In this document: positions 25,388-33,881 of the stretch, piece after piece
Numbering within the stretch: the stretch's first letter is position 1
How the letters are laid out: each line of letters opens with the position of its first letter
Origin: Peribacillus simplex
GTDB taxonomy: Bacteria > Bacillota > Bacilli > Bacillales > DSM-1321
Assembly (NCBI RefSeq): GCF_001542915.1
Contig: NZ_LNNH01000012.1
Span: forward strand, 300,757-364,756
Reading direction: 5' to 3'
DNA length: 64,000 nucleotides
The notes under the pieces: generated by a model
Database searches by the model: none
Seen by the model: only the letters and a program-made list of their open reading frames with translations
What the model was told of the DNA's origin: nothing
Made by a program: the position numbers and the translations under genes

Positions 25388-25403
25388 TTTATAATTTGTA
25401 TGT

Positions 25404-26573
25404 TCACTCGTGCCGCAGTGCCTGGATTGGATTCAATTTCGATGCCTTATTGGCAGGGAATACGCCAAAGACAATCCCGATCAATATCGAGAATAAGAAG
25501 GCAAACACTGTCACCGACCATGAATAACTAATCGTTAATGTTGAAAAATCTGAAATCGACCTTGCGATTCCGAATCCAATTGCCACTCCCAACAATCCCC
25601 CTAGGCAGCTCAAGACGACCGCTTCAATTAAAAATTGCAGAAGGATCGATTTCCGGTTTGCCCCGATTGCCTTTCGGATCCCGATTTCCTTCGTCCTTTC
25701 CGAGACGGATACCAGCATGATATTCATGATGCCTATCCCGCCCACAAGCAGCGATATACTGGCAATGCCGCCAAGCATGAGCGTGAACGTATCGGATACG
25801 GAGCTCATTGTTTCCATCAAATCCTCTTGATTGGATACGGAATAATTATCACTTTGGCCAGGAAATGAAGCGGTCATCACACCTTGCACTTGATACATGA
25901 CCCGTTCCACGATGTTCTCGTTCTTGGCTTTTACATAAACGGTCCCGATCGTCGTGCTGCCCGTCGCCCGTTCGGCAGTGGTGATCGGTGCAATGATTAC
26001 ATCATCGCCGCTCGAGCCCATGGAGGTTCCTACTGATTTCAGCACACCGATCACTCGATAGGAAACACCGCCGATAAGAACGTTTTGATCCACCGCGTTT
26101 TGATCTTCAAAAAGCGTGCTTGCTGTATCAGACCCTAGGATAACGACCTTGGAGCGTAATTCCGTTTCCAGGTCCGTCAAAAATCGCCCTTGACTAAGCT
26201 CAAGGTCCCGAACCGATAAATAAGCTGAAGTGGCACCTGTCATGGAGACCTGGGCCGAATTTTCACCGTTTTTTGCATAAACGCGGCCAGTGACCACAGG
26301 CGCCACACCGGCTATCCCGTCTAGTTCCTTAAACTGATCAATCGTGTCCTCCGTCGGCTCCACTGAATCCGTATCCGTGACACTTACCGTCAATAAATTC
26401 GTTCCCAGGCTATTTATCTCATCTTGAACGGACTGTGAGGACCCTTGCCCAATCGAAACCAGGACAATGACGGAGGCAACGCCGATAATGATGCCAAGCA
26501 TGGTTAAAAAAGCACGGACCTTATTGGTTTTGATAGAGCGTATGGCCATCTTCATCGATTCGCTCAAGTTCAA
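25404..26573 (-). CDS. MacB-type ABC transporter permease
   Basis: A 389-residue FtsX/MacB-fold permease. The first helix follows MKMAIRSIKTNKVRAFLTMLGIIIGVAS, then comes a large outside MacB-type domain (about 50-260), then three helices; MLVSVSERTKEIGIRKAIGA near 305-325 is the conserved cytoplasmic loop. Such proteins do not transport through a channel but act as mechanical pumps with an adaptor. I start it at TTG 26573 because AGGAGGTGATT-like GGAGGTG lies just before and the family begins near there; this overlaps the ATPase gene by 53 nt. It forms a tripartite system with the two preceding genes. Confidence 0.88.
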   Translation of the reverse strand: MNLSESMKMAIRSIKTNKVRAFLTMLGIIIGVASVIVLVSIGQGSSQSVQDEINSLGTNLLTVSVTDTDSVEPTEDTIDQFKELDGIAGVAPVVTGRVYAKNGENSAQVSMTGATSAYLSVRDLELSQGRFLTDLETELRSKVVILGSDTASTLFEDQNAVDQNVLIGGVSYRVIGVLKSVGTSMGSSGDDVIIAPITTAERATGSTTIGTVYVKAKNENIVERVMYQVQGVMTASFPGQSDNYSVSNQEDLMETMSSVSDTFTLMLGGIASISLLVGGIGIMNIMLVSVSERTKEIGIRKAIGANRKSILLQFLIEAVVLSCLGGLLGVAIGFGIARSISDFSTLTISYSWSVTVFAFLFSILIGIVFGVFPANKASKLNPIQALRHE

Positions 26574-27261
26574 TCCAATCACCTCCGCTTTCAAAAAGCT
26601 GTCCATCCTGAATCCGAACGACACGAGTTGCTTCCTTTGCCACTTCCATGTCATGGGTGATAAGGATGATGGTTTGCCCCTTTTCGTTTAAATCTTTTAG
26701 CATCTGCAGCACTTCTTTACTTGTTTTGCTATCAAGTGCCCCCGTCGGTTCATCCGCCAATAAAACGGGAGGGTTGCCCGCCAATGCCCTTGCGATTGCC
26801 ACCCTTTGCTGCTGTCCGCCGGAAAGTTGATTCGGCAAATGGTTCATCCGGTCACCCAGGCCTACCCTATCCAGACAGGCAACGGCGGCCTCTTTTCTTT
26901 CCTTCACGCTCACTCCTCTATAGACAAGGGGAAGCTCGACATTTTCCAGCGCTGTCAACTTCGCCAACAGATTGAAATTTTGAAAGATGAACCCTATTTT
27001 AATATTGCGAATTGCCGCTAGCTCATTATCCTTCATTTTTTCAACTTCTTTTCCGTCAAGAAGATATTCACCTGTGTCAGGCTTATCGAGGCACCCTATC
27101 ATATTCATGAACGTCGATTTCCCTGATCCGGATGGACCGATGATGGAAATGAAATCGCCTTTATCGATGGTAAGACATACATCCTGAAGCGCCTTAACGG
27201 TTTCACCGCCCAGTTCATATGATTTGGACATATTTTGGATTTTGATGATGGGTTTCACCAT
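26521..27261 (-). CDS. MacB/LolD-type ABC transporter ATP-binding protein
   Basis: A 246-residue ABC ATPase. Walker A is GPSGSGKST near 41-49, the Q-loop is GFIFQNFNLLAKLTALENV, the signature is [15 protein letters not shown] near 146-160, and Walker B is VLLADEPTGALDSKTS. These are typical of the MacB/LolD/YknY group. The start at 27261 follows GGGAGGTCA. The C-terminal 18 residues extend over the start of the permease gene. It is 1 nt after the adaptor gene, so translation of the operon is tightly coupled. Confidence 0.92.
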   Translation of the reverse strand: MVKPIIKIQNMSKSYELGGETVKALQDVCLTIDKGDFISIIGPSGSGKSTFMNMIGCLDKPDTGEYLLDGKEVEKMKDNELAAIRNIKIGFIFQNFNLLAKLTALENVELPLVYRGVSVKERKEAAVACLDRVGLGDRMNHLPNQLSGGQQQRVAIARALAGNPPVLLADEPTGALDSKTSKEVLQMLKDLNEKGQTIILITHDMEVAKEATRVVRIQDGQLFESGGDWIELERIDEDGHTLYQNQ

Positions 27262-27262
27262 T

Positions 27263-28234
27263 TCACTGACCTCCCTTGCCGCTCGGCATTCCGCCACCGC
27301 CTGGCATTCCGCCTCCGCTTGGCATTTGCATTTCCCCGCCGCTTGGCATTCCGCCTCCGCCCCTCATTCCATTGAAGCCGCTGCCTGTCCGGTTTTCATT
27401 GGAGATCGTTATCGGTAACGAAACCTCCTGTCCCTCTTCCAGCCCAGAAGTTATTTCAATATACCTATCATTACTGATTCCAGTCTCGACCAACGTCTTT
27501 GAACTGGCTACCGCATCCGTTGCACCAGCCTCCTGGACACTGACATATTTCTGATCACCATCCATTTGGACTGCTTCAATTGGAACATATAAGGCATCTT
27601 TCGCACGATTCGTCAAAATGCTCACCTCGGTCGACATCCCAATTTTAATATCGCGAGGCTTATCGATTTGAATCGTGACATCGAATGAAGAGACGCCATT
27701 TTCATACGTACCCTCCCTTGATACACTGGTCACCTTCCCCGTGAACGTTTCATCTTCGAAGGCGCTCGCTTTTATCTCGACCGTTTGTCCTTTTTTGACG
27801 CTTGGAATATCCAATTCATCCACACTGACCGTTGTTTTCAATTTTTTATAATCCGTAACATGTGCCACCACATCACTGCCTGATATTCTGTCGCCCGCCT
27901 CTACATCCAACGTGGTTACCGTACCATCGAATGGGGCCGTTACCGGGTCACTTCCATCCGTGAAGGTAATGAGCTCATCACCCTTTTCAACCAATTCATT
28001 TTTCCCTACAAGCACCTCATCCACCTCGGCTGCGGCCGAGGAAGTGACGTCCTCACTATTGATTGCAGCAACAGAACCCGAACCACTTATCTCGACTTCA
28101 AGGTCTCCCTTTTCAACCTGGGCCGTCACCGACTTAGCCACAGCTGGCTCCGCTTTTTCCTTCATGAAAAACCAAAACGAACCCCCAATGGCTAGCACCA
28201 ATACCGCGCTTAGCATCATCCACTTTTTCATCAT
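27263..28234 (-). CDS. HlyD/MacA-type membrane-fusion adaptor with Met/Gly/Pro-rich tail
   Basis: A 323-residue periplasmic-adaptor-like protein of the RND/MacA/YknX type. One N-terminal anchor (MLSAVLVLAIGGSFWFFM) is followed by a lipoyl/barrel-sandwich domain with SGSGSVAAINSEDVTS and ITFTDGSDPVTAPFDGTV, then beta-barrel parts with VGKNELVEKGDEL. The last ~35 residues are an unusual low-complexity tail with repeated MPSGGG and MPGGGG units. The protein should sit outside the membrane and work with the MacB-type ATPase and permease encoded after it. A TTAAGG-repeat promoter lies 48 nt upstream of the start. Confidence 0.9.
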   Translation of the reverse strand: MMKKWMMLSAVLVLAIGGSFWFFMKEKAEPAVAKSVTAQVEKGDLEVEISGSGSVAAINSEDVTSSAAAEVDEVLVGKNELVEKGDELITFTDGSDPVTAPFDGTVTTLDVEAGDRISGSDVVAHVTDYKKLKTTVSVDELDIPSVKKGQTVEIKASAFEDETFTGKVTSVSREGTYENGVSSFDVTIQIDKPRDIKIGMSTEVSILTNRAKDALYVPIEAVQMDGDQKYVSVQEAGATDAVASSKTLVETGISNDRYIEITSGLEEGQEVSLPITISNENRTGSGFNGMRGGGGMPSGGEMQMPSGGGMPGGGGMPSGKGGQ

Positions 28235-28266
28235 TTTTCTCCCTTCAGATTTCCTTTGCTGAAAGA

Positions 28267-28298
28267 AGTATCGCTAACGAAGCTTAATTTTTCCTTAA
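28267..28298 (-). promoter_or_regulatory. Response-regulator site and promoter of the adaptor/ABC operon
   Basis: On the minus strand TTAAGGAAAAATTAAGC (28282-28298) has two half-sites with 11-bp spacing (second one TTAAGC). Exactly 9 nt later is GATACT (28267-28272) as a -10 box. A 17-bp core is identical to the site in front of the small membrane gene (23325-23341). Confidence 0.65.
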
Positions 28299-28399
28299 GG
28301 GTCGTTTTATCGTAATGGAATAATCCGGCCTTTTTCACCGATATTCCGGCCATTGGCCGACTTTTTCCGGTCTTTGATGTCGAATGAAAAAGGGACGAT

Positions 28400-28420
28400 T
28401 TGTAAATTTTGAATTTACAA
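28400..28420. promoter_or_regulatory. Perfect palindrome upstream of the DUF485/symporter pair
   Basis: TTGTAAATT and AATTTACAA flank TTG, a 9-bp inverted repeat about 87 nt before the first start codon. It looks like an operator for a dimeric regulator; which one is unknown. Confidence 0.4.
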
Positions 28421-28506
28421 TATATTCAGATAAATATATACTAAAGGCTGGTACCACAAAAATTGGAAATCTACACCAAATTCGAATGAATGAAGGGGGA
28501 ACCACT

Positions 28507-28845
28507 TTGGCAACAAACGATTCCATTGCAAAACAAGCGGAAGTAAGCGCTTCCGCAGACTACAGCAAAATCGTCCAAACCCATTCTTTTCAAGAGCTGC
28601 TGAGGAAAAAACGCAATTTCATCGTCCCGCTATCCATCTTTTTCATGGTCTTTTATTTCACCTTACCCATCCTTACTTCCTATTCGAAAGTTCTTAACTC
28701 CAATGCATTCGGGGACATCAGCTGGGCATGGGTCTTTGCTTTTGCCCAATTCATCATGACCTGGACCTTGTGCATCCTTTATTCCAGAAAAGCGGCCCGT
28801 TTTGACGAATTGGTTGAAAAAATCGTTAAAGAAGCGAAAGGATAA
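28507..28845 (+). CDS. DUF485 membrane protein (YwcB-like)
   Basis: A 112-residue DUF485 protein with two helices (near 42-62 and 76-97). The family motif is SFQELLRKKRNFIVPLSIFF near 29-48, followed by FYFTLPILTSY. DUF485 proteins are encoded next to ActP/YwcA-type solute symporters and are thought to be accessory subunits. I chose TTG 28507 because AAGGGGGA lies 6 nt before it and the family starts near there; the longer in-frame ATG at 28384 lacks a ribosome binding site. The symporter gene begins 13 nt later. Confidence 0.85.
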   Translation: MATNDSIAKQAEVSASADYSKIVQTHSFQELLRKKRNFIVPLSIFFMVFYFTLPILTSYSKVLNSNAFGDISWAWVFAFAQFIMTWTLCILYSRKAARFDELVEKIVKEAKG

Positions 28846-28858
28846 GGGTGAAATAATC

Positions 28859-30397
28859 ATGAATATGCTCGCATTTATACTATTTTTACTCATCGTCGGC
28901 TTAACATTGGTGATTACCTATTTTGCTTCTCGGCGCACAAAAACGACCGCCGACTTTTATACGGCGGACAGCAGCCTGTCTGGTTGGCAGAACGGCTGGG
29001 CGATTGCAGGCGATTATATGTCTGCCGCCTCTTTTCTCGGGATCGCGGGGATGGTCGCACTGTCCGGTTTTGATGGTTTTTTCTATAGCATAGGATTTCT
29101 TGTCGCTTACCTGGTCGTTCTTTATATCGTGGCCGAACCGTTGCGTAACCTTGGGAAATATACGCTGGCGGATATGATTGCTGCCCGCTTCAATGAAAAG
29201 AAGGTGCGCGGGGTCGCTGCCCTTAACACCATATCCATATCCACTTTTTATATGATCGCCCAACTTGTCGGTGCAGGTGCCCTTATAAAACTCTTACTCG
29301 GAATCGATTATCTGTACTCCGTTATCATCGTAGGCATTTTAATGACCGTTTATGTAGTATTCGGCGGGATGACGGCCACCAGCTGGGTCCAGATCGTCAA
29401 AGCCGTATTATTGATGGCAGGTACGTTCATCATCTCGCTGATCGTGTTGGCTAAATTCGACTTTAGTGTGATCGAGATGTTCAAGCAAATGAAAACAGCA
29501 ACCCCTTTAGGGGGCGATTTCCTCAATCCGGGGAATAAATTCAAGGATCCATTGGATACCCTTTCCCTTAATTTGGCTCTCGTCCTCGGTACAGCGGGAC
29601 TGCCTCACATTCTCATCCGATTCTTTACGGTAAAAGACGCCATCACTGCCAGGAAGTCCGTCGTTTATGCCACATGGATCATCGGAATCTTTTATATCAT
29701 GACCATTTTCCTTGGATTTGGAGCCGCGGCCTTTGTTGGTTATGACAAAATCATCGCGGCGAATGCTGCCGGCAATATGGCGGCTCCGCTGCTTGCCGAT
29801 GCCATCGGAGGCGACTTCCTGTTCGCCTTCGTGTCTGCAGTTGCCTTCGCTACCATCTTGGCGGTTGTGGCCGGACTCGTTCTATCGGCTGCCTCTGCCT
29901 TTGCCCATGATTTTTATGGCCATATCATTCGCAAAGGCCAGGCCACGGACAAAGAACAAGTCGTTGCGGCTCGCTGGGCATCAATCGGGGTGTCGGTCCT
30001 TTCCATCATCCTTGCCTTGTTTGCCCAAAACATGAATGTCGCTTTCCTTGTATCCCTTGCCTTTGCAGTCGCTGCCAGTGCCAACCTGCCCATCATCATC
30101 TTCACGGTATTCTGGAAACGCTTTAACACCGCCGGCGCTGTTACGGGGATGGTCGTCGGGCTGGCCAGTTCCTTGATTCTTGTTTTCCTTAGCCCCAATG
30201 TCTGGTCACCCATCGAGGGAGCCGCCATATTCGTAGGCGACCCAGTATTCCCGCTTGCCAATCCAGGCATCGTTTCGATTCCGATCGGCTTCATCGCCGC
30301 CATCGCCGGAACATTGCTGTCAAGCAAGAAAGCCGATGCCAAAAAATATGACGAGATCCTGGTGACGGCCAACACGGGAATGAAAGATCCTCTGTAA
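28859..30397 (+). CDS. Sodium:solute symporter (ActP/YwcA-like)
   Basis: A 512-residue symporter of the SSS family with about 13 helices. Family marks are TADFYTADSSLSGWQNGWAI near 26-45, then GDYMSAASFLGIAGM and LNLALVLGTAGLPHILIRFFTV near 235-256. The gene pair with DUF485 matches B. subtilis ywcB-ywcA and E. coli yjcH-actP, where ActP takes up acetate and other short acids. Substrate here is therefore likely a small organic acid such as acetate. The start follows AAGGGTG; the ORF extends upstream in frame but overlaps the DUF485 gene without support. A strong terminator follows. Confidence 0.9.
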   Translation: MNMLAFILFLLIVGLTLVITYFASRRTKTTADFYTADSSLSGWQNGWAIAGDYMSAASFLGIAGMVALSGFDGFFYSIGFLVAYLVVLYIVAEPLRNLGKYTLADMIAARFNEKKVRGVAALNTISISTFYMIAQLVGAGALIKLLLGIDYLYSVIIVGILMTVYVVFGGMTATSWVQIVKAVLLMAGTFIISLIVLAKFDFSVIEMFKQMKTATPLGGDFLNPGNKFKDPLDTLSLNLALVLGTAGLPHILIRFFTVKDAITARKSVVYATWIIGIFYIMTIFLGFGAAAFVGYDKIIAANAAGNMAAPLLADAIGGDFLFAFVSAVAFATILAVVAGLVLSAASAFAHDFYGHIIRKGQATDKEQVVAARWASIGVSVLSIILALFAQNMNVAFLVSLAFAVAASANLPIIIFTVFWKRFNTAGAVTGMVVGLASSLILVFLSPNVWSPIEGAAIFVGDPVFPLANPGIVSIPIGFIAAIAGTLLSSKKADAKKYDEILVTANTGMKDPL

Positions 30398-30421
30398 GTG
30401 CGAATCTTATTTTAAAATATT

Positions 30422-30460
30422 AAAAAGAGAAAGGAGCTCAACTCTCCTTTCTCTTTTTTG
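30422..30460. terminator. Bidirectional terminator after the symporter gene
   Basis: AGAGAAAGGAG (30426-30436) pairs with CTCCTTTCTCT (30444-30454), with T residues on the right and A residues on the left, so both the symporter and the ThrE genes can use it. Confidence 0.85.
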
Positions 30461-30461
30461 C

Positions 30462-30908
30462 CTACCTTCTTAATCTCATCTTTCTTCTATTGTACTTGAT
30501 TACCAGTTGGTTCATCACTTCCGCAAAGATCAGTCCCATCGCTATGGCTCCCGCCAGCATGAAAACCTTAGCGGCCAATTGAACCGCTACATAAAAGTCA
30601 TTCACGACAAAATGCTTCATGGCATTATAAGACAGGCCGCCCGGCACGAGGGGAATGATTCCCGATACATTGAATATGGTGATCGGTGTTTTAAACCTTT
30701 TAGCAAAATATTGACTGATGACCGCTACGACAAAGGCAGAGGCAAGAGTCGCTATGATGCTGTCTATCTCATTTTCAACCAAGAAATAATATAAGATCCA
30801 TCCGATCATCCCTACACAGCCACACTGGAACAATGAACTTTTCGGTACATTAAAGATGACTCCAAAGGCGGCAGAGGCAATGAAACTTGTTATAAGCTGT
30901 GCTAACAT
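30462..30908 (-). CDS. Threonine/serine exporter, small subunit (ThrE C-half, YjjB-like)
   Basis: A 148-residue membrane protein with four to five helices, corresponding to the C-terminal half of ThrE (DUF3815 family). Conserved stretch: ISGIIPLVPGGLSYNAMKHF near 90-110. The partner half lies directly upstream on the same strand, 19 nt away. I start at 30908, where ATG follows GGAGGAGAAAGG; the longer frame lacks support. The two-gene form of ThrE is common in bacilli. Confidence 0.85.
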   Translation of the reverse strand: MLAQLITSFIASAAFGVIFNVPKSSLFQCGCVGMIGWILYYFLVENEIDSIIATLASAFVVAVISQYFAKRFKTPITIFNVSGIIPLVPGGLSYNAMKHFVVNDFYVAVQLAAKVFMLAGAIAMGLIFAEVMNQLVIKYNRRKMRLRR

Positions 30909-30927
30909 CCTTTCTCCTCCCCAAAAC

Positions 30928-31683
30928 TCATAAGAAAACAAACGCAGCCGATATTCCTGCCCCGATCGCTAAAGCAGTCAAACCTGCGTCGGCTCCCTTG
31001 GATAGACCCGAAACTAAATGGCCTGCGATTAAATCCCTGGCTGCATTCGTAATTAACAGCCCTGGAACAAGCGGCATCACCGCACCAATGATGATCGTAT
31101 CCAAGTGACTTCCTACGCCAATGTACACAAAGAATATGGCCGCCAAGCCCACCACTAATGAGGCAATGAATTCAGCGAAAAAACGAACCTCCAGTAACCT
31201 ATGTAAATAAAGCAGACAGGAAAAGCCCATGCCACCCGCTATACAGGACCAGATGAAGTCATTCCATTGTCCTTGGAACATGATCAAGAAACATCCGCTC
31301 GCTATGAAGGCAGCAAAGATCTGGCCCCAAAGGGGATAACCCATTCCCGCCCTTTCAATTTCCTTTAACCGTAAAAAAGCCTCCGCTGGTGTCATTTCCT
31401 TGCTCGAAATGCTCCGGGAAATGCTATTGACCAAGGTTACCTTGTGTAAATCCGTAGATCGCGTGGAAACCCGGATCAATTTGGAAGCCGGGTGCATGCC
31501 ATCCAAGGAAAAAATGATTCCCGTAGGGGTCGAGAAGCTGTGTGAATCCCCACATCCAAACGCTGCAGCAATCCTGACCATCGTATCTTCCACACGTGAG
31601 GTTTCCGCCCCGTTCTGGAGCATGATTTTCCCCGCAAGTAAACAAACATCTATAATTTCATTGTATGGCAACTGTTCATCCAT
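30928..31683 (-). CDS. Threonine/serine exporter, large subunit (ThrE N-half, YjjP-like)
   Basis: A 251-residue protein with a cytoplasmic N-terminal part (about 1-110) and five helices. The family motif near the start is LAGKIMLQNGAETSRVEDTM (13-32), followed by SFSTPTGIIFS. ThrE exports threonine, serine and small peptides from the cell; B. subtilis orthologues are not well studied. The start at 31683 follows GGAGAGGA. It is followed by the small subunit gene, and the two are likely to make one transporter. Confidence 0.85.
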   Translation of the reverse strand: MDEQLPYNEIIDVCLLAGKIMLQNGAETSRVEDTMVRIAAAFGCGDSHSFSTPTGIIFSLDGMHPASKLIRVSTRSTDLHKVTLVNSISRSISSKEMTPAEAFLRLKEIERAGMGYPLWGQIFAAFIASGCFLIMFQGQWNDFIWSCIAGGMGFSCLLYLHRLLEVRFFAEFIASLVVGLAAIFFVYIGVGSHLDTIIIGAVMPLVPGLLITNAARDLIAGHLVSGLSKGADAGLTALAIGAGISAAFVFL

Positions 31684-32100
31684 TTTATCCTCTCCATCAC
31701 TTTCCCTGTAAGTTTCTCTCATTCTAAGAATCACGAACTTACCAGCTTAAATCCACCTCATAATAGCCCAATTCCCGTGAAAAGGATATAAAAATGTTCC
31801 TGCAGGACTTGCATTAGTTCCAGTATTCCCTTTATTGCATGCTGAAATCACTTAAATTGTTGAAATTGAGAGCTTCCGGAAGCAATGGAAACAAATCTCT
31901 CTTACAAAGGTTCAGTTTGGATAATTGTAGTAAAATAAAGATGGGTTTAAGTGGACTCATTTTCCGCATTCCATCTATTTACTACTATTAATTTCTCTTT
32001 TTTTACTTGTTAATCAAGATTTTTTGAAAGTGATAAGCTTTTATACAGTAAGTATATACATATCCTTCAAGCATTGGCTTCGATTTCAAAGGAGGGAAAT
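31684..32100. other. 417-bp gap
   Basis: No gene seen. It includes the upstream region of the ThrE genes and of the tiny 32101 gene. Near its right end a TTGTTA (32008-32013) and TGATAA (32032-32037) pair with an 18-nt spacer could be a promoter for the tiny gene, but this is weak. Confidence 0.4.
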
Positions 32101-32238
32101 ATGGAAATTCTAATTGGAATGGCTCTTATACTAATCGTATTTTTTTCTTCAAATATCATTGAAAAAAGATTAAAGAATATAGAAAAACAAAATAGCCGTG
32201 TAATAGAGATCTTAGAAGAAATTAGAGATAAGGAATAG
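32101..32238 (+). CDS. Tiny membrane-anchored helical protein
   Basis: A 45-residue gene with a strong AAAGGAGGG site right before the ATG. The product starts MEILIGMALILIVFFSSNII, one membrane helix, and continues as a charged helix rich in Glu, Lys and Ile that looks able to form a coiled coil (KRLKNIEKQNSRVIEILEEI). This layout is common among small bacillus proteins that dimerise at the membrane or tune a partner. I do not recognise a family. It lies 200 nt before the wall-anchored protein gene. Confidence 0.65.
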   Translation: MEILIGMALILIVFFSSNIIEKRLKNIEKQNSRVIEILEEIRDKE

Positions 32239-32437
32239 TACGGTTTTCATTAATCCAGCTGACTGAATCCTCCCCTTTCTCCTCCTTATAACAGGCGAAA
32301 AAACCTGTTCTTTAGACCAAGAAAATAGAAAATAAAAATTTATTTTTAAAAATAGTGATCCAAACCCATCCCTCTCCCCGTTTATTAGGTGTAAAGAAAA
32401 ACGGAGTGAAACATTATGAATGAGGAGAGTGGATAAA

Positions 32438-33784
32438 ATGAGATTGAGTAAAAAATTTATTATTCCTGTATTAGGTGCTTCACTACTAATGCCAACGATG
32501 GCCAACGTAAGTGCTGCAGAAATGAAACCAACGGCGGTGACACCGGCAGCCGATTTACGGGCTGACCTGGACTACTTATTATCTGAGCACTTCACATTGG
32601 CAGTAGCAGCAATGACAACGGCTTACGAAGGCTCTAAAGATGCAGACGAAGCATTCAAGGCCCTGGATCAAAATGCAGTCGATATGGAACCAGCCATTGC
32701 CTCCATTTATGGAGAGAAAGGCGCAGCTGAATTTGAGAGAATCTTCCGGGAGCATAACAACTATACAGATGATTTTGTGAAAGCGACAAAGGATAATGAT
32801 GAAGCTGCCATGGCTGAAGTAGATAAAGAAGTGGAACAATTCGTAAACGAATTTGCCAAGTTTTTAAGTACAGCGACTGAAGGTAAACTACCTGAAGCTG
32901 CAGCCAAAGAAGCGCTTCGCATGCATGAAGACCAAGTAAAAGAAACATTTGAAGACTACGTAGAAGGCGATTATGAAGGTGCTGCCAAAACATATCGTGA
33001 AGGCTTCCAACATATGTTCGACATCAGTAAAGCGTTATCCACTTCCATTGTAACGCAAATGCCGGATAAATTTGAAAATTCAAAAGCGGACACACCTGCC
33101 GCTGATTTACGGTCTACATTGAATAGTTTGGCAGCTGAACACTTTGCTTTAGCAACAATGGGCATGCAAAAAGGCTTCGAAGGGGCAAAGGACTATGATT
33201 ATATTGGATGGTCTGAAAATGCCAATACAGCTGATTTCAAAGCAGCGATCGGTTCCGTATATGGTGATGAAGGTGCCGCCCAATTCGAAAAAATCTGGCA
33301 GGGAGATCACATCAATGCCCAAGCTGAATTCGTAAGTGCACAAATAAAAGACGATAAAGCAGGCGAACAGGCCGCAAAAGATAAGCTCCATAAATTTGCA
33401 CAAGAGTTTGGTACATTCCTAGGTCGTGCAACAGGAGAGAATCTGCCAACTTTGGCAGCTCAAGAAGCGGTTAAAGCGCATGAAGATACTGTCATCAAAA
33501 CGTTTGAACAATATGTAGCGGGCGACTATGCTGGAAGCTATGACACATACCGTGAAGGGTACAAATTAATGTTTGGTGTCGGTCAAGCGCTTGGCGATGC
33601 GATTGTAAAGCAAAACCCAGACAAGTTTGCCGGAACGGCGATGCCATCCGATATGCCTAAAACGGGCATGGGCGGTGCTTCCGAACAAACAACGAACCCA
33701 CTAACGGTCATTTGGACAGCGTTAGGTTCATTAGCCGCGTTAATGGCAATAGTGGTCGTACGTAAAAGAAAACTGTCTAAATAA
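32438..33784 (+). CDS. Sortase-anchored surface protein with two helical repeats
   Basis: A 448-residue exported protein. A signal peptide ends near NVSAAE. Two repeats of about 180 residues follow (starting near AADLRADLDYLLSEHF and AADLRSTLNSLAAEHF), each ending with a similar AKTYREGFQHMFDIS / YDTYREGYKLMFGVG segment; they are helical, with repeated His and Glu. The C-terminus has a sorting signal: MPKTG (about 406-410), a hydrophobic helix and a basic RKRKLSK tail, i.e. LPXTG with Met in place of Leu. A class of sortase encoded next to it should attach it to the cell wall. Ligand unknown. I start at 32438 since GAGGAG lies upstream of that ATG. Confidence 0.82.
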   Translation: MRLSKKFIIPVLGASLLMPTMANVSAAEMKPTAVTPAADLRADLDYLLSEHFTLAVAAMTTAYEGSKDADEAFKALDQNAVDMEPAIASIYGEKGAAEFERIFREHNNYTDDFVKATKDNDEAAMAEVDKEVEQFVNEFAKFLSTATEGKLPEAAAKEALRMHEDQVKETFEDYVEGDYEGAAKTYREGFQHMFDISKALSTSIVTQMPDKFENSKADTPAADLRSTLNSLAAEHFALATMGMQKGFEGAKDYDYIGWSENANTADFKAAIGSVYGDEGAAQFEKIWQGDHINAQAEFVSAQIKDDKAGEQAAKDKLHKFAQEFGTFLGRATGENLPTLAAQEAVKAHEDTVIKTFEQYVAGDYAGSYDTYREGYKLMFGVGQALGDAIVKQNPDKFAGTAMPSDMPKTGMGGASEQTTNPLTVIWTALGSLAALMAIVVVRKRKLSK

Positions 33785-33820
33785 GAAATACCAAATTTTC
33801 CTTACCCTATATAATAATGA

Positions 33821-33850
33821 AAAAAAGAGAGTGTAATCTCTCTTTTTTTT
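33821..33850 (+). terminator. Terminator between the surface protein and sortase genes
   Basis: AAGAGAG pairs with CTCTCTT around TGTAAT, flanked by A and T runs (33821-33850). Some read-through into the sortase gene may occur, or the sortase has its own promoter. Confidence 0.65.
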
Positions 33851-33881
33851 TCAAATTGAGTGATTGAAATGAGGTCATGAT

